Source of the DNA: Lucifuga dentata | Lineage: Eukaryota > Chordata > Actinopteri > Ophidiiformes > Bythitidae | Assembly (NCBI GenBank): GCA_014773175.1 | Contig: VXCM01000913.1 | Coordinates: 149,060-213,059 of the forward strand | Reading direction: 5' to 3' | DNA length: 64,000 nt | Shown here: in pieces, positions 23,460 through 34,859 of the stretch | Position numbering within the stretch: position 1 is the stretch's first letter | Layout: each line of letters starts with the position of its first letter | Notes under the pieces: model-generated | The model's database searches: none | Told to the model about the DNA's origin: nothing | The model's input: only the letters and a program-made list of their open reading frames with translations | Program-made: the position numbers and the translations under genes

Positions 23460-24248
23460 TAGGGCTGGGCAATATGGCCTAAAAATAAAATCTCTATTTT
23501 TTTTCACACTAATGGCCGATTGTCAATTTAAATTGATTTTTTTTTTTTTTTTTTTTTTTNTCTCTAAACTATTTAAAAACAAAAAGAAAAACCTAATTCA
23601 AATGAGTATTTTCTTTATTAAAATAATAAATAAATTGTTGGGCTTTCTAACCAAAACCTTTTAAACTGAAAGGTTGTAGCAGCGATGTCCAGCTTCCTGT
23701 CTGCTGCCTCTTGATGCTCTGACATGTTACAGTTTTCCACCTACAGACCCGTTTGTTGCACGCCATGAAGCGTGCAGCAAACGGATCTGTAACGTTTATA
23801 GGAGCTCCGCGCCGTGAAGCGCAAAACCGAACAACTTCCAAATGATGAAGTGACGTTACCTTTTTTAGAAACGAGCTCATCTTCAGTCCAAGTGTTTGTT
23901 AGCATCTTGCTGCATGTCTGACCTGCTGAAAGCTTCGTGGGTGTGACATCAACGAATGTGACGGACCGTTGATTGGTAAGGTTGGAGACCGTGTCTGTGT
24001 CCGCTGCAGGCGGAGCCGTGGACCCTCACGGACACACGAAAGTATAAACAAGGCTTGTAGGTTTAACGCCACAAAACGGGAACGGGTTTGATTGACGGAG
24101 AGCGACCCGCTGCCACATTTTCCCCGTTAAAAATAATTAGGTAGCAGTTGTTTTTTTAAATCTCAATTTTCCGATTCAGCCATTCTACACATCTTGCCAA
24201 AATGTAAACTCGAATTAATCGATTAAATCGATTTATCGCCCAGCTCAA
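23460..24248 (-). mobile_element. Non-autonomous hAT element, copy 3, with perfect 8-bp target duplication
   Basis: It starts TAGGGCTGGGCAATATGGCC and ends ATCGCCCAGCTCAA. GTTTGAGC occurs at both 23452-23459 and 24249-24256, a perfect 8-bp target duplication made from the host MITE's own sequence. On the minus strand it reads GATGAGCTCGTTTCTAAAAA, the start of the BED-finger remnant (SSFLKKVTS in one frame, DELVSKK in another), then frame breaks. It keeps about 130 bp that copy 1 lacks at its N. A poly-T with an N at 23560 lies near the left end. The clean target duplication implies the youngest insertion of the three. Confidence 0.85.
23744..23789. repeat. 20-bp-arm hairpin inside hAT copy 3
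   Basis: The arm at 23744-23763 (CAGACCCGTTTGTTGCACGC) pairs with 23770-23789 at 18 of 20 positions across the loop CATGAA. Copy 1 has the same stem with loop TTCACG. Confidence 0.8.
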
Positions 24249-24355
24249 GTTTGAGCCCAATAAATAAAACCTGCATACATATTACATTACTGATAACCAT
24301 TTTCCCAAAACGTACTACTGGAGCAGTAAATATTAGAATTGTTTTTCCTACATTC

Positions 24356-26689
24356 AATACTAGCACATTTTGAGTCAACAGTTAGTGGTAGTATTGCACT
24401 GGATTGCATTTCATGAATAGTTTCTAATATTTTGTCCACCTCATTTAAGGGGGTCAAACATGGGATGAGGTTAATATTTTCTCACAACAGTTTGAAATAG
24501 AAAATGAGCTTTTTTTTTTTTTTTTTNTTTTTTTTTTTTTTTTCTTTTTTTAATCAGAACAGCTGCAGCTGTACAGCTATTTTCACAAACAACTCATCGA
24601 TATTCTTCACAAGGACATCTGTGTTTCTGGGTGCTGAACGCTGAACTCCTGCATCTTCTCGGTGGGCTGCAGACCTCGAGGGTTCATGTGTGAGTCATGG
24701 CCATCGGCTGGCTTGATACACAATGACAGTCCGAGCCTTGAGCAGACAGACCAAATGCCATTACGCCACACTCTGCTCACCGTATCGCAACACACACACA
24801 CACACACACACGGCCATTAGCTATCTAAGTAAGCAGCTGTGTCTTTGGAGAAAAATTCAAAAGAGAGATTTGGCATTTTAATACACAAATGTATTGCTGG
24901 AAATGACCGACTTAAGAGGAATTTGACTATGGAGATACTAGGTTGGAAAATTCCAGATTTGTGATACAAGGCTATGAGACAACCTTGACGTTCTTTCAAC
25001 AAGACTCATCTTCAGTCATAATTAAACAGAATATACTCAATCTAATATTTTGCAATACTTTCAAGTTCTATTTCCTGCTGGTTATACATGCAGCCAAAGT
25101 CGATATGCTACCAAGAGCAGATATAATAGAAAATCTTGATATATATGTGCAGCTCTGGCTTTATCTATCACAGCCAGCTCCATCTGTGTTACAATATGAA
25201 CACCACAGATCCGTAAAGCAGAAGAAATATCTTTCTGCTACCTACTATAAAAAAAAATAAAAAACACAATCCAAGAAAGAACAACCACATTGTGGCATAA
25301 AATGTGAAATGGAATGTCACAAGTCGTACCAGAAAATGTCATCACCAAAAGACACCAAAGAAGTAAAAATATCAACACAGGCAGATGAAACAAACTGAAG
25401 GGTTTTTTTTTTTTGTAATTCCTCTTTAGCTCCCGTAGCATTTTGCTGCTGTCGTCTCACGCAGCTCAACCCCGCAGAGACATTGTGCAGAATTCAGAAG
25501 CTATTTGATGAGTTTCAGTTGAAACAACAGGAAGAAAGTGAAGTGTTTTATGACCAGCATCACTGCACTTTTCTCTGCCATCAACCAAATGCTTCACTTT
25601 TCCTGCATCGTCGCTAAACTCATTTCCTGCCCATTCTGTAAACCTGGACATATAAGCTGTAATGAAATCCATCTGGCCCGGATTTTGAGTAGATCCTGTA
25701 TTTTTTCTACATGCTCAAAAACATGCTACAGTCCGTGTGAAAGACAGGTCAAAGGGCAGCAACAAAGAAAGCCAAGTGTGCTTTGACTGTGACACACCTG
25801 GTAACAGCGCGACAGACCTCTAGATGAGTGTGATTAACCCCCGGCCCGCCAGCTTTGTTTTCCTCCGCTGGCATTTGCTTCAGTGAAGCAGCTCAGGCTG
25901 CAGAAGTTAATGTAGCAGTGAAAAAAGCAGGTCAGCTGCAATCTTTGAAGGTCCAAGAAGGAAGGAAACGGCACTTCCGTATGGCTAAGACACAGAGAGG
26001 AGGACAGCACATGATGGATCAGTCTATCATGGACCACCTGTTTTAAAAACACATGAAGGCGTTAGTGCCAGACAGACAAGATCCTCTGTTTACTGAAGAG
26101 AAATGTGGTATTGTCATTCCAAAGTACTTTCTTACAGCACTTTATAGCCAGGTGGAAGAATGCAAAAATACTCCATCACAAGTAAACATCCTGCATTAAA
26201 CATTCTACTTGTACAAGGAAATAAGGAGCAGAGCGGGATGAATTTTACTAGCGTAGAGCAAGTTTTCCCAACAAATGGAATTCTGTCTGGAATTTCTGGG
26301 ACTTGAGCAAAACCAGAAGATGTTAAATTATGTTTTATGGTTATTACTATTCATGCATGTGTCATCATTACAGGACTGAGAGCTACACTTATATATACAA
26401 CCAGCTTTGTTGGTTTTGGAGAGTTCGACATGAAATTACAAAAAGTCTGGAATAAAAAATAAAAAAAATGCAAAATCTGGAGATATACAGTTTTTAACTG
26501 AAAATGAAGATAAGTATTTTTTTTCAACCTGTCAGGTGAAGAAACTTAAATCTCCAGATTTGGACCTGTTCATGCTTGTAAATCAGTTGAAGGATCATTA
26601 GAATACATTGTGCCATCAAGCTAAAGAGATGCAATGATTTAACCCAAAAATACCAATATTTTATGAAGTAAACTTATATTAAATTCAAA
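24356..26689. other. Gene-free DNA
   Basis: Poly-T with an N at 24527 and a (CA)n tract at 24791-24811. Unique sequence at 25.8-26.05 kb has overlapping frames on both strands and no recognised protein. Confidence 0.45.
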
Positions 26690-26893
26690 GTCTGTAGTCA
26701 CTAGTTACTTTGAAGTCATTAGATAAGATAAGATAGATAAGTTTAGTAAAGTAATAAAAAAAAGTACATTATTTATATTTTTGTGTTGTGGAGTACAAGT
26801 AGAAAGTAGGCAAAATTTTAAATATTCAAGTACTATTGTAGCATTTTGGGGTACAGTTGCTTTAGTAAATGTACTGCGTTGCATCTCTGGTTA
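26690..26893 (+). mobile_element. Fragment of the GTACTTGAGTAAATGTAC-type fish repeat
   Basis: The order GTAGTCACTAGTTACTTTGA, TTGTGGAGTACAAGTAGAAA, ATATTCAAGTACTATTGTAG and TTAGTAAATGTACTGCGTTG follows the right half of the same TIR repeat seen at 11879-12600. There is a small GATAA-rich expansion near 26722. Confidence 0.5.
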
Positions 26894-27444
26894 CAGCAGT
26901 AATACTACAACATGCGGCTCTGTGAGGGATGGGGTGCGGGNGGGGGGGGGGGGGGGGTCAGTGAGGCAAAGAGTAATATACCATGTCAGTTCCTTTCTAG
27001 GGATAAAAATATTAAATCTTTCCTTTTTCAGAGGAGTCTATTTTCATTTTTCACTGCTTCCTCTCTCTCTCTCTCAAACTGACTCGAGAGGATAAAAATG
27101 TTTCTGTCTGGGATATTTGTGCCAAGAAAATCAATCAATTAGCTATAAGCGCTGCGATAAGACACTTTTTCATTATGTGGAGGCAGAGCCGCACGCCGAC
27201 GCTCACGCTGCAGAGAGCGCTTACTCGTGTGCACAATGAGGTCAGCACGTGANTCCAGAAAACATCCCTTCTGCAGCGCTCTGGGCCAAAACGATAAGGA
27301 CCATCTGACTGAACCCTGAACGTGATGGCTTGATGGCTTCCTGACACATTCTGTTGGAAACACAGACGCTCCGTGTGCGTGTGCATCGCTAAAAATACCT
27401 CCACACACGAAAGCATGCTCTGGAGGATTGCAGAGCAGAACCTC

Positions 27445-27480
<36 letters not shown>

Positions 27481-28004
27481 AACTCCGCATGAAAGCTAAA
27501 GCTACAAACTCCATTGTAATGCATGAGTTGCATTCACGGTGTCTCAGCTCATTCGGTCTCTTAGACATATTCATTTCCTGCAGCACCTGAAACATGTAAT
27601 AGGAGGGGGCGGAGCAAGGAGCTTTGCACTAATAAATCACAGATTAAGTCTCCCTGCAGAAAGGTTACATATTTCTAATTGGTTCTTTTTTATTCAGCTT
27701 TACAGGGTTTCTCACCGCTTAACCTGTGATTTATAGTACATCAACTGGCTCTTGAGTTTTGAAGCCTTGTTGATTCATGGGAGGCTGACAGCTCCTGACA
27801 TTCTCCTATAAATATTAATCATAAATCTGAGGTTCAAGTCATGGTGGTGAGAAATCTGAAAGACATAACCTGTTGAGAATATTAATGAACTAAGTATCAG
27901 TAATCTTTTGGAGAAAAACTAGTTTCAGCCCATGGCAACTTTCACCTAAGCGAGAGATAACGCAGCATGAAGTACATGATAAGGGATCAGTTGTAACTTT
28001 AAGG
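26894..28004. other. Gene-free DNA with G-run and microsatellites
   Basis: A G-run with an N at 26941 and an N at 27253 are unresolved joins. (TC)n lies near 27060-27074 and (GT)n at 27449-27476. The 27.15-27.4 kb part has several CpGs but no recognisable exon. Confidence 0.45.
27449..27476. repeat. (GT)n microsatellite
   Basis: Fourteen GT units. Confidence 0.9.
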
Positions 28005-28202
28005 CCTATTTACACCTGAACTGATGTGATCTCTGTATCCGGATAATGACATCCAATGTCAGAACCTGCATTTAAACTTTGCATTAAGTAGAATTACACA
28101 GTGGGTAAGGCAAATGTTGTCAAGTCTGCCATTGGAAAGGATCACTTTTACATTGAAAGTTAAACAAAAAAATGTCTGAAGATATATGGAGACCCTTTAT
28201 GT

Positions 28203-28335
28203 ATTATGTAAATCAAATTGATTTGGTCGATGATGAAGCAGAAGTTTGAATGGTGGTTGTTGTGGGCCNATTATGTAAATCAAATTGATTTGGTCGATGA
28301 TGAAGCAGAAGTTTGAATGGTGGTTGTTGTGGGCC
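28203..28335. other. Assembly-junction duplication (66 bp x 2 around one N)
   Basis: Bases 28203-28268 equal 28270-28335, separated by the N at 28269. Confidence 0.85.
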
Positions 28336-28682
28336 GTGCAGATTCTGAGATTGAGACTCTTGAAATGACCAAAGAAATGTGAAAAAGCTTAGAATTGTAA
28401 TTTTGTATTATTTTCTCACTAATTATATTTCATAATGTAAGGATTTGGCAGAAACAAAAAAAAAAAAAAAAAAAAAAANATTTTATTTTATTATTATTTT
28501 TTGTTTATAATCATTTATCTGTATGTTAGCAGCCACTTCAATTTTATTATTCTTTATATGTGAAAAAGTGGTGAGGCTGTATATTCAGTGCTGTTTGAAA
28601 TCAATAAATATAAATTTTAAAAAAATAGAATTTTTATCTGGATTCTGGATGCATTGTGGATTTTAGGAAGGCCTGAAAGATA

Positions 28683-28692
<10 letters not shown>

Positions 28693-28739
<47 letters not shown>
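28693..28739. repeat. (GA)n microsatellite
   Basis: About 23 uninterrupted GA units after an A run. Confidence 0.9.
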
Positions 28740-28742
<3 letters not shown>

Positions 28743-29060
28743 AGCTTGGCAATGAAGCAGAGAAGAAACATGAGCTTTCATTTTGCAACCCTTGTACGGC
28801 AACTCACAACAAATTCAAAATAACTTTATTGATGAGAGTAACCGGGAAGATGATGCAGGGTGACGTTTTCAACAGGTGGAACTGATTTCATGATTGTGCT
28901 CCAGCTGTATGGATTGCATTTACACATGGCTGGTTGTCCGTATGTGGTCTGGCAGAATGCATTCTGGATTGCATTATTTATATTTTCATGTAGTGGAGTA
29001 CAATGGATTGCATTCTGATCGCAATGTGTTCTGCATGCATTTACACCTTTCATCAATAAA

Positions 29061-30339
29061 CTTTTTTTTCCTTATCTGGATCCAAATCGCATTTTACTGC
29101 AGTGTGCAGCTTTTTATTTTGAGTTAAAAACCAGAAAAGTCAGATGAGTTTTATTTCCAGTGATGGCTTGTCAACTTTTAAAAAGGCAAATTACTGTGTT
29201 TATTCAGGAATCAAACCTGTGTGAGCAGGTTTTAGGTTCCTGCACAGGCCTGAAATAATCGTCAATTAACTGGATTCAGATAAACTCTCATTATGATGAA
29301 ACAATAATTCCCATAATCCTATGTCTCGTTATTCATACTGCCTCCTTTCATATCCTCTGCATGAAAATCAGCACTGTCTACATGTAGAAGAGCTAAATAA
29401 ATGAGACTACACACATAGTACAAAAGACTTATTCATGACTGCTAGATCCTGCTAGCCAGCCTTGAAATGCCTTTAATTCAAAATATACCACAGCCTTTAA
29501 TGGTAGTTTAATAGTTCCCCTCTTAATTTTGTACAGGCCTTTTAAATCCAAAAAAAAAAAAAGATTCTGTCAGATACAATAAAACTGTTCAAGGTGTGTG
29601 GGAAGGCAGAGTGCAAAGGCATACAGATAAGTCTTTCATTCCTGCCATTTTCTTAACCTCATAGGGAATTTTCTAAGGATATCATTCATTGTTCAAACTG
29701 TATTTGCAGAATGCAGACTATTAGCTTCGGTTTGGAGACGCTGTTTTTATAAAACAGGCCTTTGCTCCGGGGATTACCTTGGAAATGCATGACCGTTATT
29801 CTCATTCTCAATACATTCATCTGCCACATAGAAGCGTATTATTACACCATCGTAAAACTGTACATCATTATTCTCGAAAATCTGAGGTACACATTGTCAT
29901 TTCAATCATAAAGGACATTTTCTAAGTTTTCAGTGTTTTCTTCAGGGAGCGGCAATGATTGGAAGTCAAAGGAAAATGTTTCGTCGATTTGCTTTCTTGA
30001 ACATTTCTGCCAAATTTTGAGCTCCAAAGCCTCATTTCTGGCAAATGGTCATTGCTGCAAGCCTTTAAGATTTGCGCAGGAATTTTGCAAATATTTCTGA
30101 TTTATTTTTTCTGTTCCGCTTTTTTAAAATCAATGCCATAAAATGCAAACGCGTGTAAGGCATGAGAATGAATCACATCACATCAGGGTTCAGAGCTCTG
30201 ATGTGAATACGTTTGTGTTCACTTCAAGTTGTAATAAAGTAGAAGGCATAAACAGGCAGGGTCAATCAATTATCCTGTACAATCAAATAAAGCACAACAG
30301 AGAAGCGCACACGCCTGAACAAACAGCAATGTCTTAATC
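29061..30339. other. Gene-free unique DNA
   Basis: No repeat family or gene is recognised. Composition is typical of fish intron or intergenic DNA. Confidence 0.45.
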
Positions 30340-31060
30340 TACGTGGTAAGTAGCTGCAGTCTCTGATGGCACTGGGTTTCTGCTTGATGGATTCTCCAAG
30401 CTCAAAGCGTGAAAAGCAGTTGTGGATGTCAAGATTCCCCTGACACTCATTCACCGATGATCAATTTCCCATCCTCCATCCTCTGGCCTGCCCTCACACA
30501 TCAGCATCAATCCAACACAAGTAAATACAGTGAGTGGCTTAATGCATTTTCCTCTCCGGGGAGTCTGCAGACCAAAATGGCATCTGGAGGGTAAATAAAT
30601 AAATATTCTGTTGAGTGCTGGAGTGGATTGCATTCTGTTGAATAGTGAAGAAACCTTTTCTCCCTGCTGTCCACACAAAGGGGATGCAATTCTTCTTTAA
30701 TATAAGCTTTTGAGCGTGAGCAGTCATGGCCGCACGGAGCCGCTCGGGTGATAACGGCGGCGATAAAGCTCAAGAAAAAGAGGACTGTCATGCCTTGTAA
30801 CACAAATCAAAAGCCAAGGCTGTCAACTCAGCATGTGCATTTGAGGAGGGGTAATTAGAATCCTCCTTTAGCGTGGCCTCGATTCAAACTGCAATCAGGA
30901 GTTTGGCACAACAAGGCCTATGAAAATCACTTCAATTACCCCGGTCCATCCACAACGCTAAACCATAACACGGCCTTTGGAAACTGTTTGTCATCATGGC
31001 ACTAGTTTATGTGGAGCTGTAAATGTGCTGCTGCTGCAATGACAATAAGGACAAACAAAT
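30340..31060. promoter_or_regulatory. Candidate conserved non-coding block
   Basis: This is long unique sequence without repeats or a convincing frame. It contains a TAATTAG core near 30853 in GGGGTAATTAGAATCC, a TCAATTACC segment near 30932, and a CpG-bearing stretch near 30728-30765 (CGCACGGAGCCGC, GGCGGCGATAA). Frames through it on both strands are short and unrecognised. Enhancer identity is inference only. Confidence 0.25.
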
Positions 31061-31207
31061 CAACATCCAATCCAGCTTAAGGAGCTATATTGTACGTTTA
31101 AAAGACTGATTGGATAAGAGCACTTTCATGCATAACCTGCTTGGTTTGGCTGAATGTACTCGAGCAGCTTTGCCTGTTTATTCCAGGTTTTTTCAGCAGA
31201 TGCCAAG

Positions 31208-31551
31208 ACGTTTTCATGCACTCTAAACTCTTATTTTGTCTGTACCGTAATTAAGGTAAAAATGCGAGTAAGAGGTAGCTAATAGGATTCTGCAGTTTGA
31301 CGAATATAAAGATGCCTGCTATAATCAGTATAACGAAGAGTCCGCCAGGTGAGGAAATACATGCAGCACTGCTTTACTGTGATTATGATGGTTACATACC
31401 TGAAACAATCGATTTACAATCATAATCTCAGTCTCTTACTCGGAGTAATACAGTAAATGTCAATTTATGCAGATTACAACGTTTTCACGATTCACGTGAC
31501 ATTCGGTTTGGTGCCTTAATTAGAGTATCAGAGTTTTAATGTGCATGTAAA
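31208..31551. mobile_element. TIR element of the TTTACATGCACATTAA family, short copy
   Basis: The left end has ACGTTTTCATGCACTCTAAA and CCGTAATTAAGGTAAAA. The right end has GGTGCCTTAATTAGAGTATC and TTTTAATGTGCATGTAAATG, its inverted counterpart. The same subterminal order (TTTACATGCACATTAA, then ATTAAGGCA) opens the element at 48304. A segment inside (31319-31372, containing CCGCCAGGTGAGGAAATACA) recurs outside at 31603-31659, so remnants of a second copy adjoin it. No coding frame and no clear target duplication. Confidence 0.5.
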
Positions 31552-33205
31552 TGAACCAATTCAAACTATCGAGACCGCCTGAAATACATACATGACCTGC
31601 TCTGCTGTAATCAGAGTATGAGGGAGAGTCCACCAGGTGAGGAAATGCATGTGGAGGTAAGGCTTCAGGCTTTTTTGAAGTGAGAAGGCGTAACCAAGCA
31701 ACCACAAGATTAGGTGATAGATATGTGATACTGGTATGAATTTAAACGCTAAACTAAATTTTACACAATTTGTCTGCTGATCATGGCATTAAACATGCCA
31801 GCATGTGTGTTCAAGAGACCAAGTAAGACCTAACTACCCATCCAACTCCTTTTGACAGAAAACATTTACCTCCATCATACTGCAGCACAGGAAGCCTTGT
31901 TTCTATCCTCTTTTTTCTGGTTGTCCATCATTATTTATGACAGATGAAATGTACTTGCAGATTTGACTATGATCACATCCAAATGTTTGTTAGATCCGAC
32001 TCGTGCAGATAAATAAAGCCTTCAAACAGTGAAGTGCAGCATGACTTGCTGTCAGTCACCAGAATAAATTTCATTGTGATTTTTTTTTCCTTTTAAGGAT
32101 GGTTTATGTGGCGACGATGTAGGCTGACAGGTCATCAAAACCATCCGACAAATGTTTCCTGTTAATCCACTTCACGTTCAGTATGATTTTGAAACATTTA
32201 AAAACAAATTTTATTGGTCCATTGAGCCACATCTTTAGTCATTCTTTCGTGGAACACCATCATATTAAAGGTGTCCTTCCTTTTGCATTCTGCTGAGTCA
32301 TGAAGGACGTGTAGGATCAGCAACCATCAGGACAAAAAAATGTCATCAAGCAAAACTTCTGCATGCTGTCTGAACGTTGCATCTAGGACAGTTTATTAGC
32401 AAAACACAGCATTTCTATCCGATTAGGATTTGAAGCATTGTCTTTTCTTAATAAAAAAAAAAATAACCTAGTTGTGAGCTTTGGATGGTGAGCAGGACCT
32501 TGTCTTAATGCCAAAACATCATACAATTTGATTAATCTCTCCACACACATAATCTAGTGTGCAGTTCTCACCTTTAATCTGCACAACAGCAGCCAGATAA
32601 GCCACGATAGAAGGAACAGCATGCTTACAAATCCAACACATCCAGTGCTCAACATCGTGACCTTGACTGGAGAGCAGGCTGACAGACGGTCCCTATCTTT
32701 TCACGCTGCTGAAATGGACCCAAAGTCCAATTACAGGCACCGGGTACATTGTCTTGTTAACTTCAGCTCCAACTGTACATTTACACAACTCCTGAGATCA
32801 AGAACTCAGTGGAGATTAAATTGACAGAGCTACCTTTTCTGCTGTCACAGCCTCCTGTTACTCTGTCAGTGGCAAGTGATGGAGGAGCAAAATAAGCTGT
32901 CTAAGGCATCTATGCAAATGGTGATGCCATCAAAGTTGGTAGATTCTGACAGGCGTCGTAGGAGGTCCGAGTCTTGTTAGGGAATCTTGGAGAAACATAT
33001 CTCAGATGACATGAAGTAAAAGCATTTACACTGAGGCACCCTACCAGCATTTTTTAATCTGTCTCCCATGTTGTCAACAGACAAACGTAAGTTATTGATC
33101 ATTACATCAGTATATACACACCTGCTATTTTAATAACTGAGCCTGTAATAACTGATCTTAAAATTAAGTGCTTGTAGTTGTAATATCTTTTCTGCAAATT
33201 TGTAC
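31552..33205. other. Gene-free DNA with remnant of the adjacent TIR family
   Basis: 31603-31659 repeats the CCACCAGGTGAGGAAATGCA segment from inside the 31208 element; read inverted it also matches 49360-49400. The rest is unique with no recognised gene. Confidence 0.45.
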
Positions 33206-33627
33206 CATAAAGGGAGAACTGCACCAATTTCACCCTCAAATTCAGCTTTTTTTGGGTAATTAAGAGTGTGAAAACAACACTTTAAAAGCTTTTGTGTAAT
33301 TACAGGCAGATGTGCAATGTCAGGAAAACTGACCTCTATGACATCACAAAGGTTACATCACATCTGTGCCGAAGACTACCAGTTTGAAACTTGAAGGGAG
33401 GGGTTAAATTTGCTGAAATGTTCTAGGAATGGCTTTTGTGTCTGTGCAGAAAACTGCAAAACTAAAGCACTAAAAAGCCATTAATTAACCCCTGTGATGT
33501 CACAGAGGTCAGTTTTCCTGAGGGCGCTTTTCAGCTGAGCCCTCTAATTTCACAAAAGCCATTATAAAGTTGTTTTCACATGCTGAATAATGCTCCACAT
33601 GATCAAATCAGCAGAATCCTGCTTTAA
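33206..33627. mobile_element. Foldback (palindromic) MITE
   Basis: Two halves are inverted copies of each other. TCAGGAAAACTGACCTCT at 33320-33337 faces its complement at about 33504-33521, and the 31-base arms (33320-33350 and 33491-33521) match at 28 positions. An outer arm (GTGTGAAAACAACACTTTAA near 33266) pairs with TATAAAGTTGTTTTCACATG near 33563. The outermost parts begin ATAAAGGGAGAACTGC and end GCAGAATCCTGCTTTAA. A loop of about 140 bp separates the inner arms. There is no coding frame. It may be another TTAA-type MITE, but that is inference from its end. Confidence 0.65.
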
Positions 33628-34859
33628 AGAAAGCCTGTGACTTTTTAATGAAGAAATTGCATTCTTTCATTGAAAAACTTTTTTTTTAAAAATAAAACAA
33701 ACCAATTCTCACTTCAATAAACTCACTGGTTTAGCTAATATACGAATGTACCCTGGAGTACATAAATATATGCCACTTAGTACAGTTTCTGAGCATGTAG
33801 GCTGAATTATACTTTACTTTTTAAGGCTGCATTTTGATAATAAATGAGAATGTATGTAGGTGCTATGCAAAAAAATACTGGCTGTCTCTGAACTTGAAAG
33901 TGGAAGTGGCTGCAGGTCAGCGACACGGACAAGACAAAGCTGCATCTGACTCAAATCTTTACTGGATTACTAATGAGGTATTGGCCTATAAATGGCCCTT
34001 CGGAAATGACAACTACCAATATTGACCTTTAAAAATGGGTAAATAATAAGAGTGTCTCCCAAAGCTCAAGGCAGCGCACATGCCAGAGATCAATTCAAAG
34101 ACTCCATTACAACCGTTTCGGCAGGACATTCTTCTAAAACGAAATGGCACAATTAACTATTTGGTCAGATTATCCTGTGAAACGGCTTTGGCAGATTTAA
34201 ATGGAGAAACAACACGGAGGGCAGGTGTGACTCAAGTGCATGTGACAGTCTGAGCAGCAAGAACGGACCTCGGCATGCAGACGTGGCTCTGAGTGTTAAT
34301 TGGAAGCAGAGAACAGCTCCTTCTGCACTGAGGCGTATCATTGGAAGGGAAATAAGGAGGAGCAGTAAAATATACAAAGACACTCGTAAGGATAAAGGAG
34401 TATAACTCAGTATGATATGAGCAGGCAGATGAGACCAATGCTAAATATACAAAAACAATCTTAACTCAGACAAACAGCCTGTTCTCTGAAAGTGCAGGCT
34501 TAGCAGTTATGGATAATTTCTACTACTAATAATTCAGAACAGGAAAATCCAGTCTCCTACGCTAGTATTTATCATATAAAATCCTTGTAGTACTAAATTT
34601 TTTCATAACCTAAATTGGGAGATGTCATATTTCAAGGCCACTGAGTGATGATGTATGGTACAGACAAAACTGTTTTTTCCCTCCAAAAGTTCACAACAGC
34701 AGCCATTATTTTAAAAAGCGGCTCTGATTTCGTTTTTCTCAGCTGTATCACACAGGTGTACTATTGCACTACCAAAGGAGCATCTCCTGACACAGTTCTA
34801 GTGCCCCTATAACTGTCCAACACCCTACCCCCAGGCCCTGACCTCCATTTCCCTGTTAG
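33628..34859. other. Gene-free DNA
   Basis: No gene or repeat family is recognised; composition becomes more balanced toward 34.3-34.8 kb. Confidence 0.45.

Larger units (their letters stand above)
23425..24355 (-). mobile_element. TTAA-type MITE, copy F, interrupted by hAT copy 3
   Basis: It starts TTAAGGACCATACCAGAGGA. The family text ATGTTTGAGC is cut at 23459 and resumes at 24249 with GTTTGAGCCCAATAAATAAA, then ACATTACTGATAACCATTTT and AGCAGTAAATATTAGAATTG. The far end is missing after about 24355. The inserted segment is hAT copy 3. This end is the 3'-type, so the copy lies in minus orientation. Confidence 0.75.
28005..29060. mobile_element. Possible composite DNA transposon with TTTACACCT ends
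   Basis: The left side has CCTATTTACACCTGAACTGA and, further in, GTATCCGGATAATGACATCC. The right side has GCATTCTGATCGCAATGTGT and CATGCATTTACACCTTTCAT. The TTTACACCT ends together with ATCC/GCATT motifs recall a fish MITE group, but the copies are decayed and contain (GA)n, poly-A with an N, and an assembly duplication. Boundaries and class are tentative. Confidence 0.35.

Noticed and set aside
26942..26957. A G-quadruplex-type regulatory run (also 46149-46165)
   Set aside because: Both G runs start at a single N and are probably assembly-edge homopolymers of unknown true length.
27135..27533. A 132-codon minus-strand frame with a His/Thr repeat
   Set aside because: It is made from a (GT)n microsatellite and crosses the N at 27253.
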